Source: Akkermansia massiliensis (GTDB lineage Bacteria > Verrucomicrobiota > Verrucomicrobiia > Verrucomicrobiales > Akkermansiaceae). Taken from it: DNA of 64,000 nucleotides. The position numbers were made by a program, and so were the translations under genes. Positions 43,457 to 51,947 of the stretch are shown in pieces (the first letter of the stretch is position 1; each line of letters starts with the position of its first letter). The stretch lies in the NCBI RefSeq assembly GCF_018847375.1, contig NZ_CP072036.1:868001-932000 (forward strand), given 5' to 3'. Below the pieces are notes generated by a model, which saw only the letters and a list, made by a program, of their open reading frames with translations, was not told the DNA's origin and did not search any database.

Positions 43457-43629
43457 ACGGATTTCCAATCCGATTCCCGGTTTATTAAAAAATAAATATT
43501 TTACAATAAATGAATTATGAATTAATTAAATGCTCGTGCCCTCTTTTCCGTTTAAGTTGTAGTAAAGATATGTTTGCCTGATGTGTTCCTCCTTCAAACA
43601 TTTGCATTGACGCCGGATTGGAAATCCGT
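43457..43629. repeat. Perfect 16-bp inverted repeats flanking a 141-bp AT-rich segment
   Basis: ACGGATTTCCAATCCG (43457-43472) and its exact reverse complement (43614-43629) flank AT-rich DNA. Each copy is itself nearly palindromic (CGGATT-N3-AATCCG), so each looks like a dimer-binding operator. No target-site duplication is visible, which argues against a transposon remnant. Confidence 0.75.
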
Positions 43630-43635
43630 TATCCG
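43607..43635 (+). promoter_or_regulatory. Weak promoter overlapping the second dyad, upstream of the PEP-CTERM gene
   Basis: TTGACG (43607-43612) with TATCCG at a 17-base spacing (43630-43635). The 16-bp dyad at 43614-43629 fills the spacer, an arrangement typical of repressor control. The -10 match is poor. Confidence 0.35.
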
Positions 43636-43661
43636 TGTCTCTGTTAAAGTATCTGTTGAGC

Positions 43662-44405
43662 ATGAGATTATCTACATTCTGCATTTTATGCTGCCTATCC
43701 GCCGGGATTTCCCAGGCTGCCACCTATGTCTGGAGCGGAGCGGCAGGAAACGGGATCTATGGAGATTCCAACAACTGGACGGTGGACGGCGCGCCGAACG
43801 GCTACTTCCCGCAGCACAGCACCAATGACAACGCCATCATCGGGGAAAACGCCGGAACTGTTACCTGGTCCACCGCGCAATCTTTCTTCGGCGCTACCAA
43901 TACGGTCCAGGTAGGGTCCGGAAGCACCCTGGTCTGCACGACTACGATAGGGGATCTCAACGTCAATTCCTTTACCCTGGAAGGCAATTCCCATCTGGTA
44001 TTTGAATCCAGCAACGCCTTTGGACTGGGCCGTGACTTTACGCTGGATTTCGGCACCTTTACGGCGGCGGAACACGGTTCCTGGACCGCTACGGACCTCA
44101 CCAACTTCTGGACCAACGGAAAAACCGTCACCTTCACCGGCACGCTGGATATGAACAGCCTTTCCGGAAGCGGAACGATTGAACTGGCTTCCATCAAATC
44201 CGCCCAGCAGGGAGGCAACCTCAATCTGGACCTGAGCGGCCTGAACATCGCCAGCAACTCCCAGGTACAGGCGACCGTGACGCAGGTCACAGAAAACGGC
44301 GTCACCAAGGTACTGATCAACTATGAAACCGTTCCGGAACCCGCAACGGCCACGCTGAGCCTGCTGGGACTGGGCTCCCTGCTGTTAAGAAGAAAGAGAC
44401 AGTAG
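43662..44405 (+). CDS. PEP-CTERM sorting-signal exported protein
   Basis: The 247-residue product has a signal peptide (MRLSTFCILCCLSAGISQA) followed by ATYVWSGAAGNGIYGDSNNW, a start common in PEP-CTERM and autotransporter-like beta-helix proteins. It ends with a PEP-CTERM tail, VPEPATATLSLLGLGSLLL then RRKRQ: a PEP motif, a hydrophobic helix and a basic end. Exosortase/archaeosortase systems process such tails; no exosortase is in this window. It is probably surface- or matrix-associated. I chose the ATG at 43662; a GTG 27 bases earlier would displace the signal peptide. Confidence 0.88.
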   Translation: MRLSTFCILCCLSAGISQAATYVWSGAAGNGIYGDSNNWTVDGAPNGYFPQHSTNDNAIIGENAGTVTWSTAQSFFGATNTVQVGSGSTLVCTTTIGDLNVNSFTLEGNSHLVFESSNAFGLGRDFTLDFGTFTAAEHGSWTATDLTNFWTNGKTVTFTGTLDMNSLSGSGTIELASIKSAQQGGNLNLDLSGLNIASNSQVQATVTQVTENGVTKVLINYETVPEPATATLSLLGLGSLLLRRKRQ

Positions 44406-44428
44406 TCTCTGCCCCAGCACCGATTTTA

Positions 44429-44469
44429 CCCCGGCTTGCTCCCCAAAGGGAAAGCCGGGGTTTTCTTTT
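44429..44469 (+). terminator. Rho-independent terminator after the PEP-CTERM gene
   Basis: A 9-bp stem CCCCGGCTT/AAGCCGGGG (44429-44437, 44452-44460) with a 14-base loop is followed by TTTTCTTTT. Confidence 0.88.
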
Positions 44470-44575
44470 GCCGGCGGGGTCAATTTTCACAAGCATTTCC
44501 CCATTCGCCAACGCGGCCGCTCCGGGGCCGCGCAACGCCGCCCCGAACGGAAAAACGGAAGCTTCCCCGCGCAGG

Positions 44576-45946
44576 TCAGAACTCGCAGTTGCGCGGCGTG
44601 CGGGCAAAGGGCAGTACGTCACGTATGTTGGTCACTCCGGTCACGAACATCAGCAGGCGTTCAAACCCGGCTCCGAATCCGGCGTGCGGAACCGTGCCGT
44701 AGCGGCGCAGATCCGCATACCAGCGGTAGGCTTCCTCATTCATGCCCATGCGGCGCATGTTTTCCTCCAGAATGTCCAGCCGTTCCTCACGCTGGCTTCC
44801 CCCTACGATTTCCCCGATGCCGGGCACCAGCACGTCCATGGCGGTAACGGTTCTGCCGTCTTCGTTCAGACGCATGTAGAAAGGCTTGATCTCCTTCGGA
44901 TAATTGTAAACGATGACCGGGCATTTGAAATGCTCTTCCGTCAGGAAGCGTTCGTGCTCGCTCTGGAGGTTGATGCCCCAGGAAACGGGGTAATCAAACG
45001 TTTTCCCGCTCTTGAGCAGAATATCCACGGCTTCCGTATAGGAACAGCGCACAAACGGCGTTTCCTTCACATGCTCCAGGCGTTCCCGCAGCCCCTTGTC
45101 CACAAAGCGGGTCAGGAATTCCACCTCTTCCGCGCTGTTCTCCAGGGCGTCGCCGACCAGGAAGCGGACGAACGCTTCCGCCATGTCCATGTCTCCGTAC
45201 AGGTCGCAGAAGGCCATTTCAGGCTCCACCATCCAGAATTCCGCCGCATGGCGCGTGGTATTGGAGTTCTCCGCCCGGAAAGTGGGGCCGAAGGTATAAA
45301 TATTGCTCAGTGCGCATGCGAACGCCTCCCCTTCAAGTTGTCCGCTCACGGTGAGGTAGGCCGCCTTGCCGAAGAAATCCAGGGCTGCGTCACGGGAGGC
45401 GGCGTCGCCCACGTCCAGCGTCGTCACACGGAACATTTCACCGGCGCCCTCGCAGTCGCTGGCGGTAATAATGGGCGTGCTGACCCAGGAAAAGTCCCTC
45501 TCCTGGAAAAACCGGTGGATGGCATAGGCCAGCCTGCTGCGCATGCGGAACACGGCGCCGAACAGGTTGGTGCGGGGGCGCAGATGGGCGATGGAACGCA
45601 GGAATTCCGGCGTATGCCCTTTTTTCTGCAAAGGGTAGGAATCCGGAGCGGTCCCCACCAGCTCCAGGGAGGCAGCGCGCAGTTCCCATCGCTGCCTGCC
45701 CTGTCCGGCAACCAGAGCCCCGCGAACGCTCACGGCGGAGCCCGTGGCCATTTCCCCAATCCGTTCATAACCGGGAATGCCTGCATCCGCCACCACCTGG
45801 AGGGAAGCCACGGAGGAGCCGTCATTTACTTCCAGAAAGGAAAAAGCCTTGGAATCACGGCGCGTACGCACCCAGCCCTGAATCAGTACGTCCGGCATTT
45901 CCGCCTCACTGTTCAAAGCATATTTCACCAATGTTCTGCTGATCAT
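44576..45946 (-). CDS. asnS: Asparagine--tRNA ligase
   Basis: The 456-residue class IIb synthetase has an N-terminal OB fold ([20 protein letters not shown]) and a catalytic core with motif 2 ([20 protein letters not shown]), the Asn-type WMVEPEMAF, and motif 3 ([20 protein letters not shown]). Presence of AsnRS implies direct charging of tRNA-Asn. The start is MISRTLVKY at 45946, ten codons inside the open frame; the predicted -10 box lies so close that this start would coincide with the transcript end. Confidence 0.97.
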   Translation of the reverse strand: MISRTLVKYALNSEAEMPDVLIQGWVRTRRDSKAFSFLEVNDGSSVASLQVVADAGIPGYERIGEMATGSAVSVRGALVAGQGRQRWELRAASLELVGTAPDSYPLQKKGHTPEFLRSIAHLRPRTNLFGAVFRMRSRLAYAIHRFFQERDFSWVSTPIITASDCEGAGEMFRVTTLDVGDAASRDAALDFFGKAAYLTVSGQLEGEAFACALSNIYTFGPTFRAENSNTTRHAAEFWMVEPEMAFCDLYGDMDMAEAFVRFLVGDALENSAEEVEFLTRFVDKGLRERLEHVKETPFVRCSYTEAVDILLKSGKTFDYPVSWGINLQSEHERFLTEEHFKCPVIVYNYPKEIKPFYMRLNEDGRTVTAMDVLVPGIGEIVGGSQREERLDILEENMRRMGMNEEAYRWYADLRRYGTVPHAGFGAGFERLLMFVTGVTNIRDVLPFARTPRNCEF

Positions 45947-45952
45947 GGCGCA

Positions 45953-45981
45953 AGTATAATACAGCGCCTTTCCCATGCCAG
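45953..45981 (-). promoter_or_regulatory. Candidate asnS promoter giving a leaderless transcript
   Basis: On the minus strand, CTGGCA (45976-45981), a 17-base spacer and TATACT (45953-45958). Initiation 7 bases downstream falls on the A of the asnS ATG at 45946. Confidence 0.5.
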
Positions 45982-46051
45982 CAGAATTACTTTTCTCCGG
46001 AGAGAATATTCAGGCGCTTACGGCAGCGGAAGGAGGGCATGCAGCACGGCC

Positions 46052-47332
46052 CTATTTGGAGGGCTGCATAACCTGCCGCCCCGTCGTAATGGCGATGGCG
46101 TCCGCCAGCGGCATTTCCTTTTCCGTGTGGGCCGCACCCCAGGAATCCGAGAAGATGAGCGTCTTCTTTTCCTCGTCAAAGCCGATGATGAGCCTCAAAT
46201 GGCCACCGCGCGTCTGGGACAGGCGCAGCGGCTCAGGAACGATGCCCAGTTGAACGGACCACAGCACGGGAATGCCCGCCGTGATGTAGGGCCTGATGGC
46301 GTTGAGCCATTTGTCCATCTGGGACGGAGACCCGGCGCGCGCCAGCTTCAGCACCTCCCCGTCCGCATTGTCCCAGAAGCCGGACCAGTCATATTCACTC
46401 TCCACCTTCTCCTTTTTTAATTTGGAGGCGGCGCGGTTGTAGGCTTTCAGCAGATTCCGGAAATCACGGGTGTCCGTCAGGGAATCCAGCACCTTGATCC
46501 GGATCTGGAAGCGCGCCCCTATCTTTTTCAGGTTCTCCGCCATTGCCGCCGTGCTGGTTCCTCCTTCCGCGGAGGAATTGGCCAGGGAAGCAAGTTCGTG
46601 CTGGTCCACGTAATCCATTCCGTAATAGGCAAAAATCCGGGCGGCGGTCGCCACCACGCAATAACCCTTCTGCCCCTGGTCTACCATGGGAATGTCCTGG
46701 ATGACCACCCGTTTTCCTTCTTTCCTGACGTGCTGCTTGATGTCCGCCTTTCTGGCGCGGGAAGAAGCGTCGCCCCTCGCGATGGAAGCCTCCGTGGGGC
46801 CGGCCTTCAACCGGATGAATTCCGCTTCAAATTCCCTGCCCTCCCGCGACGTATTGGTTTCCAGGGTAATCGCCCCCTTGTCCCAAATCCAGGACCAGCC
46901 ATTGACCTTGACCACCGCCTCCTTCCGGGTGGCCCGGTACTCCCTGGGCTGCACTCCGGTGAGAGCGGTCAGCCCTTCCCTGACGCGGTCCAGGCGTTTT
47001 TCAAACTCATCCTTGTCAATGGCCCCGTTGTCCCCCTTGTTGTACATCATGACGGTCATGGACTGGGGAACGCCTTCCTTCCAGTGCACCAGCATTTCCC
47101 CCAGGGACATTTCCCCTATTTTGATTGCAGGCTTCGCAATCCGGAGCTGGGTCTTGTCCCTGTCCACCCAGCCTCCGGATTCCCCGTTGAAATATTTCCC
47201 AAACAAATCCGGTTGCGGGAGGGTCCAGAACGCGCCGGATTTTAAATCCGGCGCCATGTCTCCAGCGCCCCATGCGGCGGGAAGAAGGCAGCAGGCGGAA
47301 AAGACAGAGAGGAATGAAGAGATAAATCGCAT
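46052..47332 (-). CDS. Exported C39-like papain-fold cysteine protease
   Basis: The 426-residue product has a signal peptide (RFISSFLSVFSACCLLPAAW), an N-terminal domain of about 180 residues with no recognised family, and a C-terminal peptidase_C39-like domain. This has MVDQGQKGYCVVATAARIFA (nucleophile Cys225 with upstream Gln oxyanion residue), GGHLRLIIGFD (His378) and IFSDSWGAAH (Asp396), so the active site looks complete. Unlike bacteriocin-exporting C39 domains it is not fused to an ABC transporter. Substrate is unknown. Convergence with any neighbour is absent: asnS lies downstream on the same strand. Confidence 0.82.
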   Translation of the reverse strand: MRFISSFLSVFSACCLLPAAWGAGDMAPDLKSGAFWTLPQPDLFGKYFNGESGGWVDRDKTQLRIAKPAIKIGEMSLGEMLVHWKEGVPQSMTVMMYNKGDNGAIDKDEFEKRLDRVREGLTALTGVQPREYRATRKEAVVKVNGWSWIWDKGAITLETNTSREGREFEAEFIRLKAGPTEASIARGDASSRARKADIKQHVRKEGKRVVIQDIPMVDQGQKGYCVVATAARIFAYYGMDYVDQHELASLANSSAEGGTSTAAMAENLKKIGARFQIRIKVLDSLTDTRDFRNLLKAYNRAASKLKKEKVESEYDWSGFWDNADGEVLKLARAGSPSQMDKWLNAIRPYITAGIPVLWSVQLGIVPEPLRLSQTRGGHLRLIIGFDEEKKTLIFSDSWGAAHTEKEMPLADAIAITTGRQVMQPSK

Positions 47333-47491
47333 AACGGCAAAGGAGTAGAGGAACGGTCCCGCTGCTCGGGGCCCATGCTGACAATGTATTCTTCCATGGC
47401 GGTCCTGCCAAGAAAAAATGAATCTTACCCCGGCGGACGGCCCGTTATTAGCCTTCCCTTCACCGGATTCATTCAGACAGGCCCCAGGAAC

Positions 47492-47533
47492 AAAAAACCG
47501 GCCTGCCGCGGTACATTCCGCAGCAGGCCGGCT
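47492..47533 (-). terminator. Rho-independent terminator of trxA
   Basis: On the minus strand, CCGGCCTGC (47523-47531) pairs with GCAGGCCGG (47498-47506) around a 16-base loop and is followed by six T's. Confidence 0.88.
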
Positions 47534-47554
47534 TGAATGAATAAACCAGTCCGG

Positions 47555-47872
47555 TTACATGAACGGACGCAAACGCTGCATGATGGCGTCCTTGGAAGAG
47601 GCTCCCACCATCGTATCCATGATTTCCCCGTCCTTGATCACCAGGAGGGTGGGAATGGTACGCACGCCATAGGTAGCGGCAAGGCCGTTGTTGGCGTCCA
47701 CATCCACTTTGCCCACCTTGATCTTGCCGGCCAGTTCCGTGGAAAGCTGGTCAATGATCGGGGCGATCATGCGGCAGGGGCCGCACCATGTAGCCCAGAA
47801 GTCGACAAGCACAGGAATGTCGGACTTCAGGACTTCATCCTCAAAATTTGCTTCAGAAAATACGTTTGCCAT
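47555..47872 (-). CDS. trxA: Thioredoxin
   Basis: The 105-residue product has the WCGPC redox centre (Cys30, Cys33) in [13 protein letters not shown], the cis-proline region [16 protein letters not shown], and normal Trx1 length with no signal peptide. It reduces cytoplasmic disulfides such as those of ribonucleotide reductase. It is 38 bp downstream of the Pro/Ala-rich membrane protein on the same strand and ends at a terminator. Confidence 0.97.
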   Translation of the reverse strand: MANVFSEANFEDEVLKSDIPVLVDFWATWCGPCRMIAPIIDQLSTELAGKIKVGKVDVDANNGLAATYGVRTIPTLLVIKDGEIMDTMVGASSKDAIMQRLRPFM

Positions 47873-47910
47873 AGTACCGCTTAGAGTATTTCAACAGTCA
47901 TTATGTTCAC

Positions 47911-48630
47911 TTATTCTTCTGCATCGGCGCCATCATCGGAAGACTCTTCTGCAGGGGCATCGGAGGAGGCGTCATCGGAAGAAGATTCGGCGGCCGCGTC
48001 ATCGGTCGCTTCTTCACCGGCGGAGGTGGGAGCCGCGGCAGCGGGCTTGGAGTCGCTCCCCAGCCAGCCCGTCATGCTGCGGGCTTCCAGGGTATCCGTG
48101 GCGTATTGATAACCAACGAAAATAAGCGCAAAGGCAAGAGCCACGAAGGAAAGAATATTGAGCAGCGTATTGGGGGCCGCTTCCGTATCTTCTTCAAACT
48201 TCTTGGCCGTAAAGGAGGCGGAAGAAACCGGAGCGGCCGCAGGAGCGGTATTCAGCCCGATGGTGGCCTGCGGAAGCTGGGCGGTCGCCATGCCTGCCCC
48301 GGGAGGGGTCAGGGGAACAGTGGGCGCAGCGGCTGCGGGTGCCGCACCGGCGGGAGGAGCCACGGGCGTCGTGGCGGAGCCGAGAGCAACCGTCTTCAAA
48401 CCGCCGCCAAGCTTGATGCCTCCGCCGAGCCCGGCGGGACGAAGGGGAATGGTGGGCGCAGCAGCAGCGGGCGGCGCGGCGGGTGCGGCGGGAGCCGCAG
48501 GAGCGCCGGAGGCGGGAGGGACAGAGGGAGCCGCCGGTGCCTTGGGCACGGAGGGAGCGGCCGGCGGAGTCGGAATGCTGGGCGGAGGCGGAGTACCGCC
48601 CGGAATGGAGGGGGGAGGTGGATTACTCAT
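47911..48630 (-). CDS. Pro/Ala-rich single-pass membrane protein with acidic tail
   Basis: The 239-residue product is low-complexity. An N-terminal half of Pro/Ala repeats (PPPPSIPGG, PTIPLRP, PTVPLTP) leads to one transmembrane helix (about 152-175, LLNILSFVALAFALIFVGY) and a Ser/Asp/Glu/Ala tail (SSSDDASSDAPAEESSDDG). There is no signal peptide, so the Pro/Ala part is probably cytoplasmic and the acidic tail periplasmic. The repeated (P)TIPLRP/PTVPLTP boxes might bind a partner. Codon periodicity matches the genome, and it precedes trxA by 38 bp. Function is unknown. Confidence 0.72.
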   Translation of the reverse strand: MSNPPPPSIPGGTPPPPSIPTPPAAPSVPKAPAAPSVPPASGAPAAPAAPAAPPAAAAPTIPLRPAGLGGGIKLGGGLKTVALGSATTPVAPPAGAAPAAAAPTVPLTPPGAGMATAQLPQATIGLNTAPAAAPVSSASFTAKKFEEDTEAAPNTLLNILSFVALAFALIFVGYQYATDTLEARSMTGWLGSDSKPAAAAPTSAGEEATDDAAAESSSDDASSDAPAEESSDDGADAEE

Positions 48631-48819
48631 ATCGGAAAAAATAGCTGTGCTGAACGATAGCTCTCGCTTATTTCCGACCGTAAATCAAGAAAAAGAATGC
48701 GCAAAGCCCAAATTCCATGCAATTTTTTTTAATTTGGAGCGTATTCCATCCTAAACACGCTGTCCGGACTTGCCCTGAAAAGCGTTCTTTCCTACGCTGT
48801 GTATCCGGCATTATTTCAT

Positions 48820-49500
48820 ATGAAACCCATTACCAAATTAGCTTCCACCACCTTGCCCGACGGTTCCATTCTCGACCTCTGGGAACGGGACGGCTTCCAT
48901 TTTCTTCTTCGTGACGGCGTGCAGCTCGCGTCCAGTTTTTCCCATGGGAGCAATGAAGCGGCGGCGGCCATGGCGGCAGCCCCGGTTAAAAGGGCCAACC
49001 AGCCCGCTTTTCTCCTGGACGGCTTAAGCCTGGGGTTCACCCTGTTTGCCCTGATGGACCTGGTCCAGAGGGAAAAGGCCCGCTTCATCGTAGCGGAGCC
49101 CTGCAAGCCGCTCGTTGACTGGCACCAGGAGCTGATGGACGGGGAACGCCCCGGCTTCCTGCACGATCCCCGCGTCAGCGTGGAATTCACTCCGGCGCTC
49201 CAGATCGCCCGCAAAAACCCGAAAAGCTTCCACGCCATCCTGTGCCGTTCCACGCATGAACGCATGAACCTGAGCGTGGCGGAGGCTTCCGACTATTTTG
49301 CCGCGCTCAAGCAGGGCGGCCTGCTGGTCATCACCGTGGCCCGGCCGGACGTCCGGCTTGCCCGCACACTCCAAAAAGCGGGTTTTGAACTGAGCACGGA
49401 GGCCGTGCCTGCCTCACATAAAGGAAAGAAAACCACTTTTCACACCGTTATTCTTGGAAAGAAGGGGCGCTTCGTCCCCTTTTCCGCGCATCAATCCTGA
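48820..49500 (+). CDS. Spermidine-synthase-like class I methyltransferase-fold protein
   Basis: The 226-residue product resembles the Rossmann part of spermidine synthases: FLLDGLSLGFTLFALMDLV, FIVAEPCKPLVDWHQEL, DPRVSVEFTPALQIARKNP, FHAILCRSTHER and QGGLLVITVARPDVRLARTL. The usual GGG(E/D) first glycine loop is replaced by DGLSLGF, so canonical decarboxy-AdoMet or putrescine chemistry is doubtful. It lies 15 bp before the HlyD-like gene and may begin that run. The start is MKPITKLAST; a small in-frame extension lies upstream. Confidence 0.6.
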   Translation: MKPITKLASTTLPDGSILDLWERDGFHFLLRDGVQLASSFSHGSNEAAAAMAAAPVKRANQPAFLLDGLSLGFTLFALMDLVQREKARFIVAEPCKPLVDWHQELMDGERPGFLHDPRVSVEFTPALQIARKNPKSFHAILCRSTHERMNLSVAEASDYFAALKQGGLLVITVARPDVRLARTLQKAGFELSTEAVPASHKGKKTTFHTVILGKKGRFVPFSAHQS

Positions 49501-49515
49501 TTCCATCCTGCCACC

Positions 49516-50700
49516 ATGAACCGCACAACTCTTACAACGGCCGGACTTCTGGCCGCCCTGCTCATCGGAATTCCCGCCCTGGCGGATTCCATTGCCCCGG
49601 GCATCCTGCTTCCCAAGAAAAACACCAAGTCCATTTCCTTCTCCCCCAAGGGGAGCTCGGACATTTTCCTGCTCGGCATCATGCCGCAGGGCAGCTCCGT
49701 CAAGAAGGGGGAATCCGTGGCGCAGGCGGACTTCCGCATCCTGGACAAGAGCATTGAAGACTACGAACGCACCATCAAGAGCAAAAACCTGGAAGTGCTG
49801 AAACTCCGGTACGCCCTGGACCAGCAGAAGGAACGCTCCGCGCTGGCTCTGCAAAAATACCAGACGGCCCTGACCCGGACGGAGGAGGACCAGAAAGACT
49901 TCCTGGAAAAGCGGAAGGCCCGCATGCTGGCGGAAGAAGAGGAACGCGTCAACAAGGCCCTGCGCCACATGTCCTACAAGCAGGAGGAGCTGAACCAGCT
50001 TACCAAGATGTACAAGGATGACCAGGTGGCGGAGGAAACGGAAGAAATCATCCTCAAGCGCCTGAAAAACGAACTGGGGGAAAGCGAATTTGCCGTCCAG
50101 GGAGCCAAGCTAGTCGCAGAGCTGGCCAAGCTGCGCAACATCCACCGCCTGGGGGAAGACTACGCCACGGCGGTCAAGGAAAAGCAGATGGATTTGGAAC
50201 AGGCCCGGAAGCAGGCTGATTTTGACCTGGAACAGAAAAAGATAGCCCTGACGGAGGCGGAGGTGTCCCTGCGCCGCCTTCAGGACAAATACAACGAACT
50301 GAAAGCGGACCGGGAAATGGCCGCCTTCAAGGCCCCTGAAAACGGCATCCTGCTGTACGGCGGCTATGTGGCGGACAAATGGGTAGCCATTCCGGTGGCG
50401 GAAAAGCTCAAGCCCGGCGGCAAGCTGGAAGCCTTTGACAAAATCGCCACCATCGTCCCGCCGAACTCGGAACTGATCGTGCAGGCCACGCTGCCGGACT
50501 CCACCGCCACGCCCAAGGTGGGGGAAGCCGTCGTCATCAAGGTAACGAACATGCAGATTCCCGGCGTCATTACGGAAGCCAGCCCCATTCCGGGGGCGGA
50601 CGGCAAGCGCCGCATCATCATCACGCCCAAGGTTCCCGCCAGCCAGATCTTCGCTCCCGGCCTCCCCGTCCAGGTCACCATCAAGGACCAGCAGGCCTGA
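49516..50700 (+). CDS. HlyD/RND-adaptor-like periplasmic coiled-coil protein
   Basis: The 394-residue product has a signal peptide (TTAGLLAALLIGIPALA) and a first lipoyl-like half (LLGIMPQGSSVKKGESVAQA). A long alpha-helical hairpin follows (about 75-260, rich in Glu, Lys, Gln, Leu). The second lipoyl half and beta-barrel come last (AAFKAPENGILLYGGY, LIVQATLPDSTATPKVGEAV). This is the architecture of membrane fusion proteins. No inner-membrane pump is adjacent; instead two toroid-fold proteins and a glycosidase follow with 17-, 3- and -4-base gaps, suggesting one operon with an unusual composition. Confidence 0.78.
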   Translation: MNRTTLTTAGLLAALLIGIPALADSIAPGILLPKKNTKSISFSPKGSSDIFLLGIMPQGSSVKKGESVAQADFRILDKSIEDYERTIKSKNLEVLKLRYALDQQKERSALALQKYQTALTRTEEDQKDFLEKRKARMLAEEEERVNKALRHMSYKQEELNQLTKMYKDDQVAEETEEIILKRLKNELGESEFAVQGAKLVAELAKLRNIHRLGEDYATAVKEKQMDLEQARKQADFDLEQKKIALTEAEVSLRRLQDKYNELKADREMAAFKAPENGILLYGGYVADKWVAIPVAEKLKPGGKLEAFDKIATIVPPNSELIVQATLPDSTATPKVGEAVVIKVTNMQIPGVITEASPIPGADGKRRIIITPKVPASQIFAPGLPVQVTIKDQQA

Positions 50701-50717
50701 TCCCCCTACGGACCTCC

Positions 50718-51944
50718 ATGAATAAAGCCGTCTTTTTTCTCGCCGCCCTGGGGGCCAGCACGGCGCTCTGCGCCTCCATTCCGGCGGAAAACGCGGAAAA
50801 AAGGGATACCATTCCCATTGCCAGGGTGCCGGACGTTCCACCGCCCTCCCGGGAAACCCTGGACGCCTCCATCCGGAAGGCGGCGGACTTCCTGCTGAAG
50901 GAACAGAACAGGGACGGCTCCTGGGGAAGCCATACGCGCACCAAGGGGCTGAACGTCATCTGCCCCTACCCGGAAGGGCCCAGGTCGTTCAGAACGGCCT
51001 CCACCTCCCTGTGCGTAATCGGCCTGCTCACCAGCCCCCTGAAGGAGGACCCCGCCGTCAAGGCCGCGCTGGACAAGGCCGTGCAATACCTGCTAACCAC
51101 GCTGCCCACCCTGAAACGGGGAGACACGCGCACCGTGCTCGGCGTCTGGGGCCATGCCTACGGCCTCTCCGCCCTGAGCCGGGCGGCCCGCAATCTTCCT
51201 GCGGATTCCCCCCTGTATGCGGAACTAAAAAAAGTGGCCGGCCTTCAGGTCAAGGCGCTGGACCAGATGGCGGACGTCCAGGGCGGCTGGGGCTATTATA
51301 CGTTTGAAACCTTTTCCAAACGTCCCATCGGAGAGCCCACCTCCTTCCTGACGGCTACGGTCCTGCTCGCCTACAAGGACTCGGAACAGGCCTTCGGCCT
51401 CAAGCCGGATGCCCGAGTCGTCAAACGCGCCGTCGCCTGCCTGGAAAAACTGCGGACCCCTGCCGGCAGCTACGTCTATTCCCTTTCCCACTCTTTCTAT
51501 CCCGGCCGGCCCATCAACCGCCACACCGGCAGTCTGGCCCGCACCCCCGCCGGAGACTTGGCCCTGATGCGGTATGACCCGGCTTTCATCTCCAGGCGGC
51601 AGTTGGAAGACGGCCTGGAACGCATCTGGAGCCGCGGCGGCTGGCTTTCCCTGGCCGTGAAAAAGCCCATTCCCCATGAAAGCTTTGCCCAGAACGCGGG
51701 CTACTTCTTCTACTACGGGTATTATTACGCCGCCCGCTGCCTGGAGGAAGTGGCCCCGGAACATCTGGCGCGCCATGCCTCCCATCTGGCAAGCGACCTC
51801 CTGCCCATGCAGGAAAAAGACGGCTCCTGGTGGGACTATCCCCTGTACAACTACCATAAATTCTACGGTACCGGCTATGCCCTGTACGCCGTCTCCCGCG
51901 TCAGGGAATCCCTGTACCCTTCCAATGCCGCAACGGCCTCCTGA
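50718..51944 (+). CDS. Exported squalene-cyclase/prenyltransferase-fold protein, copy 1
   Basis: The 408-residue product has a signal peptide (AVFFLAALGASTALCASI). It is built from alpha/alpha-barrel repeats with QW-like motifs (EQNRDGSWGS, VQGGWGYYTFETF, EKDGSWWDYPLYNYHKFYG). The acidic DxDD motif of squalene-hopene cyclases is absent, and no prenyltransferase zinc site is seen, so terpene cyclisation is unlikely. The highly conserved YSLSHSFYPGRPINRHTGSL and FAQNAGYFFYYGYYYA, shared with copy 2, probably mark the true functional site. Likely secreted; substrate is unknown. Confidence 0.8.
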   Translation: MNKAVFFLAALGASTALCASIPAENAEKRDTIPIARVPDVPPPSRETLDASIRKAADFLLKEQNRDGSWGSHTRTKGLNVICPYPEGPRSFRTASTSLCVIGLLTSPLKEDPAVKAALDKAVQYLLTTLPTLKRGDTRTVLGVWGHAYGLSALSRAARNLPADSPLYAELKKVAGLQVKALDQMADVQGGWGYYTFETFSKRPIGEPTSFLTATVLLAYKDSEQAFGLKPDARVVKRAVACLEKLRTPAGSYVYSLSHSFYPGRPINRHTGSLARTPAGDLALMRYDPAFISRRQLEDGLERIWSRGGWLSLAVKKPIPHESFAQNAGYFFYYGYYYAARCLEEVAPEHLARHASHLASDLLPMQEKDGSWWDYPLYNYHKFYGTGYALYAVSRVRESLYPSNAATAS

Positions 51945-51947
51945 CCC

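Noticed and set aside
43457..43629. The 16-bp inverted repeats as ends of an insertion-sequence remnant.
   Set aside because: There is no target duplication and no transposase trace in the 141-base interior, and each repeat is itself a dyad, which fits operators better.
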